A DNA stretch of 63,863 bases from a bacterium (lineage in GTDB: Bacteria > Planctomycetota > UBA8108 > UBA1146). The stretch is taken from contig JAPOLY010000006.1 of NCBI GenBank assembly GCA_029976805.1, positions 1 to 63,863 of the forward strand. Reading direction: 5' to 3'. Below are positions 8,990-16,573 of the stretch, one piece after another; position 1 is the first letter of the stretch, and each line of letters opens with the position of its first letter. The translations under genes and the position numbers were made by a program. The notes under the pieces are model-generated. The model ran no database searches and was not told the DNA's origin. It was given only the letters and a program-made list of their open reading frames with translations.

Positions 8990-9355
8990 CAAAACTCTCC
9001 CCACGCAAGATGATTTTGTCCTGATTTATATCCCATCTTGACTCACCTGACCCCGATAATTCGCTGGTCCTGATTGCTTCCGCAGTCCCCCACTCCTAAC
9101 ATGAAACAGGGGAAAAATGACACCGGTTACCGGTGGACATTCGGTTGCCACTGGCCTTTCGGGGCCCGGTAGCCCGCTGTCGCACGGTATGCCGACTGTG
9201 GGGTCATCTTTCCACCGCCCATTCCGAATTTGTCTCCGGAAAGTGTACTGAAGTGACAGTGCACCGAAGAGACAAAGAAGGAATCGGTCGGAACCATTGT
9301 GAACCTGCATACGATTACCTGCGCACTTTTGACGATCGAAAGGATTCGAACCCGA
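8990..9355. other. Divergent intergenic region between the MBL-fold gene and the DUF2203 run
   Basis: I see no convincing gene here. It must hold the promoters for both flanking units. A perfect 7+1+7 inverted repeat (9121-9135) is the only clear structure. An AT-rich patch near 9015-9035 (TTTATATCC on the plus strand) may be a -10 for the leftward gene. No confident -35/-10 pair with correct spacing was found. Confidence 0.5.
9121..9135. repeat. Perfect palindrome CACCGGT-T-ACCGGTG, operator-like
   Basis: Seen directly: a 15-bp perfect inverted repeat with a one-base centre, placed about 130 bp upstream of one divergent gene and about 220 bp upstream of the other. The size and symmetry suit a dimeric repressor site. 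No regulator gene in the window is a candidate partner. Confidence 0.4.
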
Positions 9356-9805
9356 ATGAGTGACCAGCAAGCATCGATTCCGATTCTCGAACTCGACGAT
9401 ATTTCCGCCAGAATTCCCCTTCTGGAGAAGATCGGCACCGACGTTCTCAAACTGATCCAGAGACGCGATGAAATTCTGGGGCAGACCCGCTCACCAGGAC
9501 GTGGATTGGAAGAGAAATCCCCCACACTGGTCGAATTGAAGGAAGAATTGAGAAGACTGTCCAGAAAGCTCGAGGCCTACCGCGAAGAGGTCAAGGAGTT
9601 GGGCGGAATTCTGGCTATACCGGATGCTGCCACCATGGAGTTCCTTGGGGAAATCGACGGTTGCCTTGCATGGTTTTCATGGCAGCCGGGCGAAAATTCT
9701 ATCGACCACTGGCGCCCGGTAGACGGGGATCCTGGAGAAAGAATACCCCTGCTCGTCAAGCAGGATGATTTGGATACGGACGATTTGATTTACCCCCTCG
9801 ATTGA
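9356..9805 (+). CDS. DUF2203 family protein
   Basis: 149 residues from ATG 9356 (AAAGGA upstream; the frame is open back to 9299). The N-terminal half is helical (ISARIPLLEKIGTDVLKLIQ and a charged coiled coil, ELRRLSRKLEAYREEVKELG). It is followed by the DUF2203-type sequence with CLAWFSWQPGENSIDHWRPVDGD, which matches the family pattern of a W/E-rich strand then a histidine-Trp pair. The function of the family is unknown. It begins the long rightward run ending with the putative selenoprotein at 16212; the thioredoxin start lies 17 nt after its stop. Confidence 0.7.
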   Translation: MSDQQASIPILELDDISARIPLLEKIGTDVLKLIQRRDEILGQTRSPGRGLEEKSPTLVELKEELRRLSRKLEAYREEVKELGGILAIPDAATMEFLGEIDGCLAWFSWQPGENSIDHWRPVDGDPGERIPLLVKQDDLDTDDLIYPLD

Positions 9806-9822
9806 GGGAAGGGAGAAGAAGA

Positions 9823-10152
9823 ATGTCAGACAAACTGTTGAACATCGACGATACTAACTTCGAGACTGAGATTGCCAGCGGTGGACTGGCCATGCTCGAT
9901 TTCTACGCCACCTGGTGCGGCCCCTGCAAAACTCTGGAACCCGTGGTTTCTCAGTTGGCAGACGAGTACGCCGACAAGGGGATCAAAATCGGCAAGGTCG
10001 ACATCGAGCAGGCCGAAGGCCTCGCCGTCAAATACGGCATTCAGGGTGTTCCGACCCTGCTCTTTTTCAAGGACGGTGAAGTGGTGAACCAAATGACTGG
10101 TGCCCACCCCAAGCCGACCCTTGAGCAGGCACTCGACGCCATCAGCAGCTGA
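9823..10152 (+). CDS. trxA: Thioredoxin
   Basis: 109 residues, ATG preceded by GGGAGAAGAAG. It has the canonical active site ATWCGPCKTL at about residues 29-38, the cis-Pro motif GVPTLLFFKDGE and the C-terminal GAHPKPTLEQAL. Cytoplasmic by sequence (no signal peptide). It lies directly upstream of the cytochrome c maturation genes. In other bacteria thioredoxin drives DsbD/CcdA, which feeds reductant to apocytochrome thiols, so the linkage makes functional sense; that partnership is inferred here. Confidence 0.95.
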   Translation: MSDKLLNIDDTNFETEIASGGLAMLDFYATWCGPCKTLEPVVSQLADEYADKGIKIGKVDIEQAEGLAVKYGIQGVPTLLFFKDGEVVNQMTGAHPKPTLEQALDAISS

Positions 10153-10183
10153 TTTCGCTGCTGAAACCACCTGGAGGAGTAGC

Positions 10184-11305
10184 ATGAAAACCGGATCGAG
10201 ATCTTTCGCTTTCGAATCAATGTTTTCACGGATCACCGGCGTGATCTTGATTCTGTTTTCGTGCGGCTGCCTTTCAAACAGTGGCCCACCCCAATACCAG
10301 AATCGGGTCATCCCCGAGTCTGCCCATCCTGTTCTCGTCGACGCCGATCTCTCACAAAGGTTTGGAGCCCGCAGGGCACAACAGGAATCTTCTCCCTCGC
10401 CAGATTTGAGTTATCAACTTCCGAAAGGGTGGGTCGAACTTCCCGTGACCTCGATGCGTCGCATGAACTTGCGCATCGCCGGGAACCCGCAAACGGAATG
10501 TTACCTGACCGTCTTTCAGGGTGGCGGATCCCTCCGTGACAATGTCGACCGCTGGTGTCAGCAAATGGGAGTGGAACCGATCTCCAATGAAGCTCTGGCC
10601 GCTTTGCCAAAAGCCAATCTTCTGGGAATGGAGGGGGTTCGTTTTGAGATCGATGGTGATTTCGACGGCGGTATGAGTTCTTCTGCCGTCGCAGATGCCC
10701 GCATGATCGTCTACGTCCTCCCCCTCGGTGGAGCGACAGTCTTTCTCAAGGCGACAGGTCCCAGAGATCTCTTGATCGCTGAGGCAGACAACCTGAGTCA
10801 GTTTGTGGAAGGCCTGAGCCTTTCACAGGCGACCGCCGCACAAAATCCTGCACCGACCTCCTCATCTCCCCCGGCGGCTTCTCCCCTTTCATGGGAGACA
10901 CCCGAGGGCTGGACTGCGATGGGCAGGAAGCCGATGCGCGAAGTCACCTTTGCCGCAGGGACTGATGCCCGCTGCTGGATCACCATTCTCGGGGGCGATG
11001 GCGGCGGCACCCTCGCGAATGTGAACCGCTGGCGCAATGAGATGGGACAGCCTCCACTCAAGGAGGGTGACCTTGCCGGTTTGCCGACCATGCCCATGTT
11101 GGGTGGTCAGGCATACGTGGTCGAGGCAGAGGGCTCCTATTCCAGCATGGGCTCCGCTGCGGAATCGGATTGGGCCATGATTGGTCTGATTCGAAACCTC
11201 GATGGAAAAGCAGTCTTCATCAAACTGGTCGGGCCCAAGCCTGAGGTCGAAGCGGCCCGGGATAATATCCGGTTCCTGGCCCAGTCCCTGAAGGAGACAT
11301 CATGA
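10184..11305 (+). CDS. Lipoprotein with two copies of an unknown domain, linked to cytochrome c maturation genes
   Basis: 373 residues from ATG 10184 (GGAGGAG upstream). The signal sequence ends in a lipobox-like LFSC. Two tandem copies of the same domain are visible. Copy 1 is at about residues 60-210 (starts LPKGWVELP, then CYLTVFQGGG, NVDRWCQQMG, LGMEGVRFE). Copy 2 is at about 245-372 (starts TPEGWTAMG, then CWITILGGDGG, NVNRWRNEMG, LGGQAYVVE). The copies share the pattern W...R...C-x-T-x-x-GG...N-V-x-R-W...G. Each keeps a single Cys in its third strand. Its stop overlaps the resB start by ATGA. I do not recognise the family; a role in periplasmic cytochrome c or thiol handling is inference from context. 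Confidence 0.7.
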   Translation: MKTGSRSFAFESMFSRITGVILILFSCGCLSNSGPPQYQNRVIPESAHPVLVDADLSQRFGARRAQQESSPSPDLSYQLPKGWVELPVTSMRRMNLRIAGNPQTECYLTVFQGGGSLRDNVDRWCQQMGVEPISNEALAALPKANLLGMEGVRFEIDGDFDGGMSSSAVADARMIVYVLPLGGATVFLKATGPRDLLIAEADNLSQFVEGLSLSQATAAQNPAPTSSSPPAASPLSWETPEGWTAMGRKPMREVTFAAGTDARCWITILGGDGGGTLANVNRWRNEMGQPPLKEGDLAGLPTMPMLGGQAYVVEAEGSYSSMGSAAESDWAMIGLIRNLDGKAVFIKLVGPKPEVEAARDNIRFLAQSLKETS

Positions 11306-12513
11306 GTTCTTCCAACCCATCTTTTTGGGATTCCAGAATCATCAAATCTTTCGGTTCGCTGGGACTCGCGGCGCTGATGATGACGTTCCTTCTGATCCTG
11401 ACCTTTCTGGGAACGATGGATCAGACCAACATGGGCATCTATCAAGCCCAGAAGAAGTATTTTGAATCTTGGGTCGTCCTCGATGCCTGGGCTCCCTGGG
11501 GCCTGCCGATGATTCCCCTGCCCGGCGGAATGCTGTGCATGATCATCTTTACTGCCAACCTTCTGGTGGGCGGCATTCTGAGGTTGCGCCTGAACAAGAA
11601 CAATCTCGGTGTCTTTGTGATTCACGTGGGTATCGCCCTCATGATGAGCGCTGGTCTGGTGAAGCTGCTCGCAGGCCAGGAAGGCTACCTCCGTCTTTGG
11701 GAAAATCAGAAAGCCTCCGAATACATCAGTCATCACGAATGGGAAATCTCTGTCTTTGAGGCGGATACGGGCGAAGTGACTGAGAAGACCCTGCACGAGC
11801 GATTCTGGCGTGGGCGTGACACTCTCACCGTTGCTCCGGTTGATGGAGTCCCCTTCTTCCTGAACCTTGATTTCCTTCATGGAAACTGCAGGCCCCAACC
11901 AGTCACGGCCGGTGAGTCCGTTCCTGAGGGAACCGTGGTCATCGATGACTGGTATCTGAAATCAGAAACGATGGATCCGGAAAATGAACGCAATATGCCC
12001 GGATTGGTCGCCTGGATTCACAAAGGACCGGAAGACAAGGAAGCGGGCAGGGACCGCAAAACTTTCCTTTGGGGTGGCCAGAACTATCCCTGGGCTTTCC
12101 AGCATGAAGGCAAAACCTGGGTGGTGGCGATACGAAAAGTCAGGCACTCGATGCCCTTCACCATCCAACTCGACAACTTTGAGAAAGTGGATTACCCCGG
12201 CATCACCATGGCCAAGGAGTTCCGCAGCGATGTCACCCAGATCTCCGAGGGTGGCCGCCGAAATGTCCGCATCGAAATGAATGATCCCCTCAGGGATCAG
12301 GGGCTGATTCTCTTCCAATCTTCATGGGGCCCCCCGGACGCCAAACCCGGCGATGAACTTTTCAGTGTCTTCGCTGTCGTTCACAACCCCTCTGACCACT
12401 GGCCCCTCTATTCCTGCATCATCATCGCACTGGGAATGGGCCTTGCCTTCGTTCAGAAATTCCTCGCCTACGGGCGCAGGCAATCGAAGAGATTGCAACA
12501 GGAGGCCGCATGA
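11302..12513 (+). CDS. resB: ResB-like cytochrome c biogenesis protein (System II)
   Basis: 403 residues. ResB/Ccs1 works with CcsA to export and attach haem to apocytochromes c at the outer face of the inner membrane. Seen: transmembrane helices at about residues 17-37 and 70-92, then the ResB-type segment NNLGVFVIHVGIALMMSAG. A large periplasmic domain follows (about 130-370, with VFIKLVG-free beta-rich sequence and FQSSWGPP near its end). The last helix, SCIIIALGMGLAFVQKFL, closes the chain. It overlaps its neighbours on both sides by ATGA, so it is tightly coupled to the lipoprotein and to ccsA. The assignment rests on topology, context and weak motif similarity. Confidence 0.8.
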   Translation: MSSSNPSFWDSRIIKSFGSLGLAALMMTFLLILTFLGTMDQTNMGIYQAQKKYFESWVVLDAWAPWGLPMIPLPGGMLCMIIFTANLLVGGILRLRLNKNNLGVFVIHVGIALMMSAGLVKLLAGQEGYLRLWENQKASEYISHHEWEISVFEADTGEVTEKTLHERFWRGRDTLTVAPVDGVPFFLNLDFLHGNCRPQPVTAGESVPEGTVVIDDWYLKSETMDPENERNMPGLVAWIHKGPEDKEAGRDRKTFLWGGQNYPWAFQHEGKTWVVAIRKVRHSMPFTIQLDNFEKVDYPGITMAKEFRSDVTQISEGGRRNVRIEMNDPLRDQGLILFQSSWGPPDAKPGDELFSVFAVVHNPSDHWPLYSCIIIALGMGLAFVQKFLAYGRRQSKRLQQEAA

Positions 12514-14606
12514 ACATTTTCCTCCAAAGATCTATCCTGCTGATTCTTCTGGCCCTCTTGAGTCTGCCTGCAACAGCTTTCCCGGTTCTTGCACAGGACG
12601 CTTCAGCGTCTGACTCACAAGCCGCTGACCCACAAGCGCCTGCCAGCACCTATGGAGAACCCGCAGCTCCCACTGCCAAGCGAGCTGCATTGTCTCGTGC
12701 TCCATGGTCTCAGGAGATTCTGGATGAAGTGGCCCGCTGGCCAATCCAGCACGGTGGACGTGTGAAACCGTTCCAGACCTTCGCCGGCTTCCTGATGCTC
12801 AAGGCCAATGGCAGAAGAACCCTGAAACTGGAAGACGAAAAATTGGATCCGGTAGCATGGGCTCTGGATTTCATGTTTTACCCCGAAGTCGCCAAACAGT
12901 ACCGCTGCATTCACGTCCCCAATGCTGAGGTCCTTACCGGCATCGGTTTCGATACCACGAACTTCCGACGCAGTGATCGCTACAGTTTTGATCAGTTGGA
13001 GCCGGTCTTGCCGACACTCTTCGAAAGTGCCCGCAGAACCACTCAAGCGAAGCCGGAAGCCAAGGAATGGACTCTCGTCGAGCGTCAAACCATCCAGTTG
13101 ATGCAGGACATCCGAGAGTTGGAAGTCCTCCTTTACTCAATGGATTCAGCCCGCAAGACCTTTGGGCTCAATACCGTCGAAGAATTGACTGCGATCTTCG
13201 GCGAGAACCCGGCACCGGGATACTCCCCCATTCTCCAACACATCGATCAGATGGCAGAGTTGACCGATCGCGAAAATCTTCTCGCAATCCCAGAAGATCG
13301 TCGGCCTGCTGTCATCGAAGCCTTGCGCAGTCTGCAGGAAGACCTGATTCGTTCTCTGGAAATTTCAGGAATGGGATACAACTGGTTTCCTCCGGAAGAA
13401 GTGATTCAGACCGAGGAAAATCTGCCCGTCGTCTGGACCACTTCTTCGGAAGTCATCCAGGAAGCCCTGGTGATGAAAAACACCGAGGAACGCGGCAAGG
13501 CACTCTACAGTCTGGAAAGATTGCCCTACCTCCTCGATGACCGCCCCCAATTTCTGGCGGAGGCCACCAACTTTGGTGCAACCTTGAGAACTCTTGCCGT
13601 AACTCAGGACTCGGGAAAACACATCTCCACTGAAGTCTCCTTCTACAACATGGATTACTTCACCAAGGCACTGGTCCTCTTCCTCCTCGGCTTTATCGTG
13701 AGCTGCCTGGGCTGGCTTGCACCCCAGAGTCGAGCACCCAAAAAGTTGACATGGATTCTGAGCCTTTCAGGGGTGGGGATGCTGATCGCCGGGGTCACCA
13801 TCCGCTGCGTGATTCAGGGGCGTCCCCCAGTCACCACGCTGTACGAGACGATTCTCTTTATCACCGGCTGCTGCGTGCTCACGGCCCAAGCGCTCGAGTA
13901 CTACGATCGACGCAATATCGCCCTGACCGTCTCCACCTTTCTGGGAGCACTGGGCTGCTTCCTCAGCAACCGCTATGAGTTGAAGGAAGCGGTCACCGCA
14001 GGCGATACGATGCCGAGTCTGGTCGCGGTTCTCGATACGAACTTCTGGCTGTCGACTCACGTCACCACCGTGACCCTCGGATACGCCGCGGGATTGCTGG
14101 CTGCCGCCATCTCTCATGTGTGGATTTTCTCCAAGATGCTCGGTGTCAAAAAATCAGATCCGAGTTACTACAAAAGTCTGACTCGCATGGTCTACGGAAC
14201 ACTCTGTTTCGGTCTCTTCTTCAGTATCGTCGGCACGATTCTGGGTGGTATCTGGGCCAACTACTCATGGGGTCGATTCTGGGGCTGGGATCCTAAGGAG
14301 AATGGCGCACTAATGATCTGCCTTGCCGAACTGATCATTCTTCACCTCCGAATGGGTGGCTACATCCGTGACCGTGGTGTTCATGTCCTTAGTGTCCTCA
14401 ACGCCATGATCATCGCGTTTTCCTGGTGGGGCGTGAACCTGCTGGGGGTCGGTCTTCACAGTTACGGATTTACTGACGGTATCTTCAAGCTTCTAGCGGG
14501 CTTCTTTGCCCTCGAAATGATCGTCATGGGCATTGGCCTGTTGCAAAAGAGTGGCGGTGGCAAGGAACCCCCTGCCCCTCCTGCTGAATCCGCAGCCACA
14601 GGTTAA
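12510..14606 (+). CDS. ccsA: CcsA/ResC-like haem-handling cytochrome c biogenesis protein with a long N-terminal domain
   Basis: 698 residues. The C-terminal 330 residues are a multi-helix CcsA domain. It contains the haem-binding tryptophan-rich WWD-type motif WGRFWGWDPKEN (about residue 590) and conserved histidines in LSTHVTTVTLGYA and LGVGLHSYGF. The N-terminal 350 residues follow a signal-like segment and are mostly soluble and helical (start RWPIQHGGRVKPFQTFAG). This extension is absent from Bacillus ResC but is common in CcsA-type proteins of Planctomycetota and Bacteroidota, as I recall. With ResB it forms the System II synthetase. Confidence 0.9.
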   Translation: MNIFLQRSILLILLALLSLPATAFPVLAQDASASDSQAADPQAPASTYGEPAAPTAKRAALSRAPWSQEILDEVARWPIQHGGRVKPFQTFAGFLMLKANGRRTLKLEDEKLDPVAWALDFMFYPEVAKQYRCIHVPNAEVLTGIGFDTTNFRRSDRYSFDQLEPVLPTLFESARRTTQAKPEAKEWTLVERQTIQLMQDIRELEVLLYSMDSARKTFGLNTVEELTAIFGENPAPGYSPILQHIDQMAELTDRENLLAIPEDRRPAVIEALRSLQEDLIRSLEISGMGYNWFPPEEVIQTEENLPVVWTTSSEVIQEALVMKNTEERGKALYSLERLPYLLDDRPQFLAEATNFGATLRTLAVTQDSGKHISTEVSFYNMDYFTKALVLFLLGFIVSCLGWLAPQSRAPKKLTWILSLSGVGMLIAGVTIRCVIQGRPPVTTLYETILFITGCCVLTAQALEYYDRRNIALTVSTFLGALGCFLSNRYELKEAVTAGDTMPSLVAVLDTNFWLSTHVTTVTLGYAAGLLAAAISHVWIFSKMLGVKKSDPSYYKSLTRMVYGTLCFGLFFSIVGTILGGIWANYSWGRFWGWDPKENGALMICLAELIILHLRMGGYIRDRGVHVLSVLNAMIIAFSWWGVNLLGVGLHSYGFTDGIFKLLAGFFALEMIVMGIGLLQKSGGGKEPPAPPAESAATG

Positions 14607-15274
14607 TGGAGCGACTGTCGTTTTCACCGAAGCTCGTCGTTTTTGATCTCGATGGAACCCTCATCGATTCCATCGGCGACATCGCCTCGGCGGTAAATCG
14701 CTTCCGAAACTCCCGAGGTGGATCAGTTCTCACAGAGGAGAAGGTCAGAGGAGCAGTGGGGCACGGCGCCCGAGAGCTGTGCAAAGCACTTCTGACAGAC
14801 CTCGCCATGGCGGACGAGAGCACTGAAGATCTGTATCAGGCATTCCGGGCCATCTACATTGCAGAAGCGGGACTCCCAGATCACCAGATTCGCTGGCTAC
14901 CCGGGGCTCTCGAGTTGCTCCAGCATCTGAATCAGCGACAGATCGCCGGTGCCATTCTGACCAACAAGCCACGAAGGGTCACCGAAGTACTGAAGCCACA
15001 ACTGACGAAGGCTTTTGCGTGGAAACAGATCTTCTGTCCGGAGGATGCCGGTACTCCCAAACCGGACCCCGCGGGACTCCAACAGCTGATGGATTTGAAT
15101 CAGTGCCGGGCCGATCAGGTGATCTATGTCGGCGATTCTGCCGTCGATTTTTCAACCGGAAAAGCCGCCGGAGTCCTGACACTGGGTCTCCGGGGAGGTT
15201 ATGGTCAAATCACGCCTCCAGAACCGGATCACTGGATGGCCGAGATTTCAGAAATGATTCCGCTCATCGACTGA
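14606..15274 (+). CDS. gph: HAD-superfamily phosphoglycolate phosphatase-like hydrolase
   Basis: 222 residues. Motif I is VVFDLDGTLIDS (nucleophile Asp and acid Asp), motif II is ILTNKPRR, and motif III/IV is in the stretch PKPDPAGL...IYVGDSAVDFSTGKAAG. The helical cap lies between motifs I and II. This matches the Gph/PGP branch, which removes phosphate from 2-phosphoglycolate formed during repair of oxidised DNA ends. It shares one base with the ccsA stop (TAATG). The endonuclease IV gene follows 21 nt later, and its repair chemistry is a source of phosphoglycolate. Confidence 0.85.
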   Translation: MERLSFSPKLVVFDLDGTLIDSIGDIASAVNRFRNSRGGSVLTEEKVRGAVGHGARELCKALLTDLAMADESTEDLYQAFRAIYIAEAGLPDHQIRWLPGALELLQHLNQRQIAGAILTNKPRRVTEVLKPQLTKAFAWKQIFCPEDAGTPKPDPAGLQQLMDLNQCRADQVIYVGDSAVDFSTGKAAGVLTLGLRGGYGQITPPEPDHWMAEISEMIPLID

Positions 15275-15295
15275 CTTTCTGCGAAAGGAACGACG

Positions 15296-16204
15296 ATGCC
15301 CACCGCCACCGCTGGACAGAGAAAACTGCGCAAAAGCTTCAAGAACACTGAAGACCGGAATTGCCTTGGCAGCCATTTGTCAGTTTCCGGAGGTCCCTGG
15401 AAAGCCGTCGAGGAAGCGATCGAGCTGGAGATCCGGGCACTGCAGATCTTCACCAAAAATGCCAGTCGTTGGGTACAGAAACCCATCGACCCCAAGCATG
15501 TCGAGAAGTTTCATGCCGCCATCGAAGAATGGGGTGCCCATCCCCTCCTCAGCCACGACTCCTACCTGATCAATCTCGCCTCTCCCAAGGAGGAGCTGTT
15601 CCAAAAATCCATCGCCGCCTTCGCCGATGAATTAGAGCGGGCAGAGTTGCTCGGCCTCGATTTCCTCGTCATGCATCCCGGCGCCCATGTTGGCAGTGGA
15701 GTCGAAGCAGGCATCGAACGCATCGCTGCAGGCATGCGGGAAGCCTTTGATCGGGTCCCCCATGTCAAAACCCGGGTCCTCCTCGAAAACACCGCGGGTG
15801 GTGGGTCCACCATGGGAAGATCCTTCGAGGAACTGCGGGATCTCCTTGCCGCCATCGACACTCCAGAACGAACCGGAACCTGCATCGACACCTGCCACAT
15901 GTTTGCCGCCGGCTACGAACTGAGAACCGAAGAGGGCTATCAGGAAACGATGAAACAACTCGACAAGATTCTGGGGGCCCGCCGCGTCTTTGCGCTTCAC
16001 CTCAATGACAGCAAAGGTGATCTCGGCAGTCACCTCGATCGTCACATGCACATCGGTGATGGCCTGATCGGCAAAAAGGGGTTCCAGTTCGTCATGCAAG
16101 ACGATCGCTTCGCCGGTATTCCCAAGATTCTCGAAACTCCCAAGGTTGAAGACATGGATCAACAGAACCTTTCATTGCTGGAACAACTGGCGAAAAAGAA
16201 ATGA
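15296..16204 (+). CDS. nfo: Deoxyribonuclease IV (AP endonuclease, Nfo)
   Basis: 302 residues. It cuts DNA 5' to abasic sites in base-excision repair. Seen in order: GSHLSVSGG with the first metal His, ALQIFTKNASRW, HDSYLINLASP, LDFLVMHPGAHVGSG, VLLENTAGGGSTMGRSFEEL, CIDTCHMFAAGY, FALHLNDSKGDLGSHLDRHMHIGDG, and IPKILETPK. The zinc ligands of the TIM-barrel family (His, Glu, Asp, His) are all in place. Length is close to that of E. coli Nfo plus a short basic N-terminus. The gene ends TGA 7 nt before the start of the TGA-interrupted small gene. Confidence 0.95.
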   Translation: MPTATAGQRKLRKSFKNTEDRNCLGSHLSVSGGPWKAVEEAIELEIRALQIFTKNASRWVQKPIDPKHVEKFHAAIEEWGAHPLLSHDSYLINLASPKEELFQKSIAAFADELERAELLGLDFLVMHPGAHVGSGVEAGIERIAAGMREAFDRVPHVKTRVLLENTAGGGSTMGRSFEELRDLLAAIDTPERTGTCIDTCHMFAAGYELRTEEGYQETMKQLDKILGARRVFALHLNDSKGDLGSHLDRHMHIGDGLIGKKGFQFVMQDDRFAGIPKILETPKVEDMDQQNLSLLEQLAKKK

Positions 16205-16211
16205 GGCTTTC

Positions 16212-16538
16212 TTGAACCAGGAACTTCAACCGGAAGACTGGGTTCCCATCGGCAAAGGTGGCCCCTCCGAGATTCGAGCCCTTGCCCAGGCGCTCGAAAC
16301 CGCCGGTATCGCCCCCATGGTCCAGACGGTTCCCGGAGGCTGAGGAACCCAACTGATTCTCGCGGTCGCGAGAGCCGATCTTCCCGCCACCCAACAGGTT
16401 CTTGCAGCTCTCGCCGCTGAGAATGCTCCAGAAGGATCACACGAACCGGAAACTGACGGCTCTGCCTGCCCCGCCTGTATGACCAGTATTCCCGCAGAAG
16501 CAGAAGAGTGCCCCGATTGCGGGATTCGCCTTCGGTAA
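16212..16538 (+). CDS. Candidate selenoprotein: DUF2007-like domain plus C-terminal zinc ribbon, one in-frame TGA (Sec44)
   Basis: One continuous frame of 108 codons from TTG 16212 (GAGG 5 nt upstream) to TAA 16536. It is interrupted only by TGA at 16341-16343, codon 44. Residues 18-68 (S-E-I-R-A-L-A-Q-A-L-E-T-A-G-I before the TGA; TQLILAVARADLPATQQVL after it) match the shape of DUF2007/GlnB-like small domains: helix, strand, strand, helix. Sec44 falls in the loop PGG-U-GTQ between strands. The C-terminus has C86PAC89 and C100PDC103G, a zinc ribbon. A hairpin with a GGUC loop begins 14 nt after the TGA (16358-16373). The gene follows nfo by 7 nt, at the end of the thioredoxin-cytochrome c run. 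Alternatives: a pseudogene or a base-call error. Confidence 0.65.
16355..16380 (+). promoter_or_regulatory. SECIS-like hairpin downstream of the in-frame TGA
   Basis: TCTCGC (16358-16363) pairs perfectly with GCGAGA (16368-16373) around the loop GGTC (16364-16367). A lower helix GAT/ATC (16355-16357 with 16378-16380) may extend it across a four-base bulge. The apical loop starts 20 nt after the TGA, within the usual 16-37 nt of bacterial SECIS elements, and has G at its first two positions. GGUC is also part of the SelB-binding loop of E. coli fdhF. The structure is read by eye. Confidence 0.6.
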
Positions 16539-16573
16539 ACCTCTGCCGATGACATCCGATTCTTGCTGAAACT

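Noticed and set aside
16146-16343. 65-aa frame ending at TGA 16343 as its own gene
   Set aside because: Its upstream part is out-of-frame sequence inside nfo. The useful part begins at TTG 16212 and continues past the TGA.
16341-16343. Genome-wide reassignment of TGA to an amino acid
   Set aside because: Many complete genes here stop at TGA (for example trxA, gph, nfo, tdk-coupled genes, grx), and family lengths fit TGA as stop.
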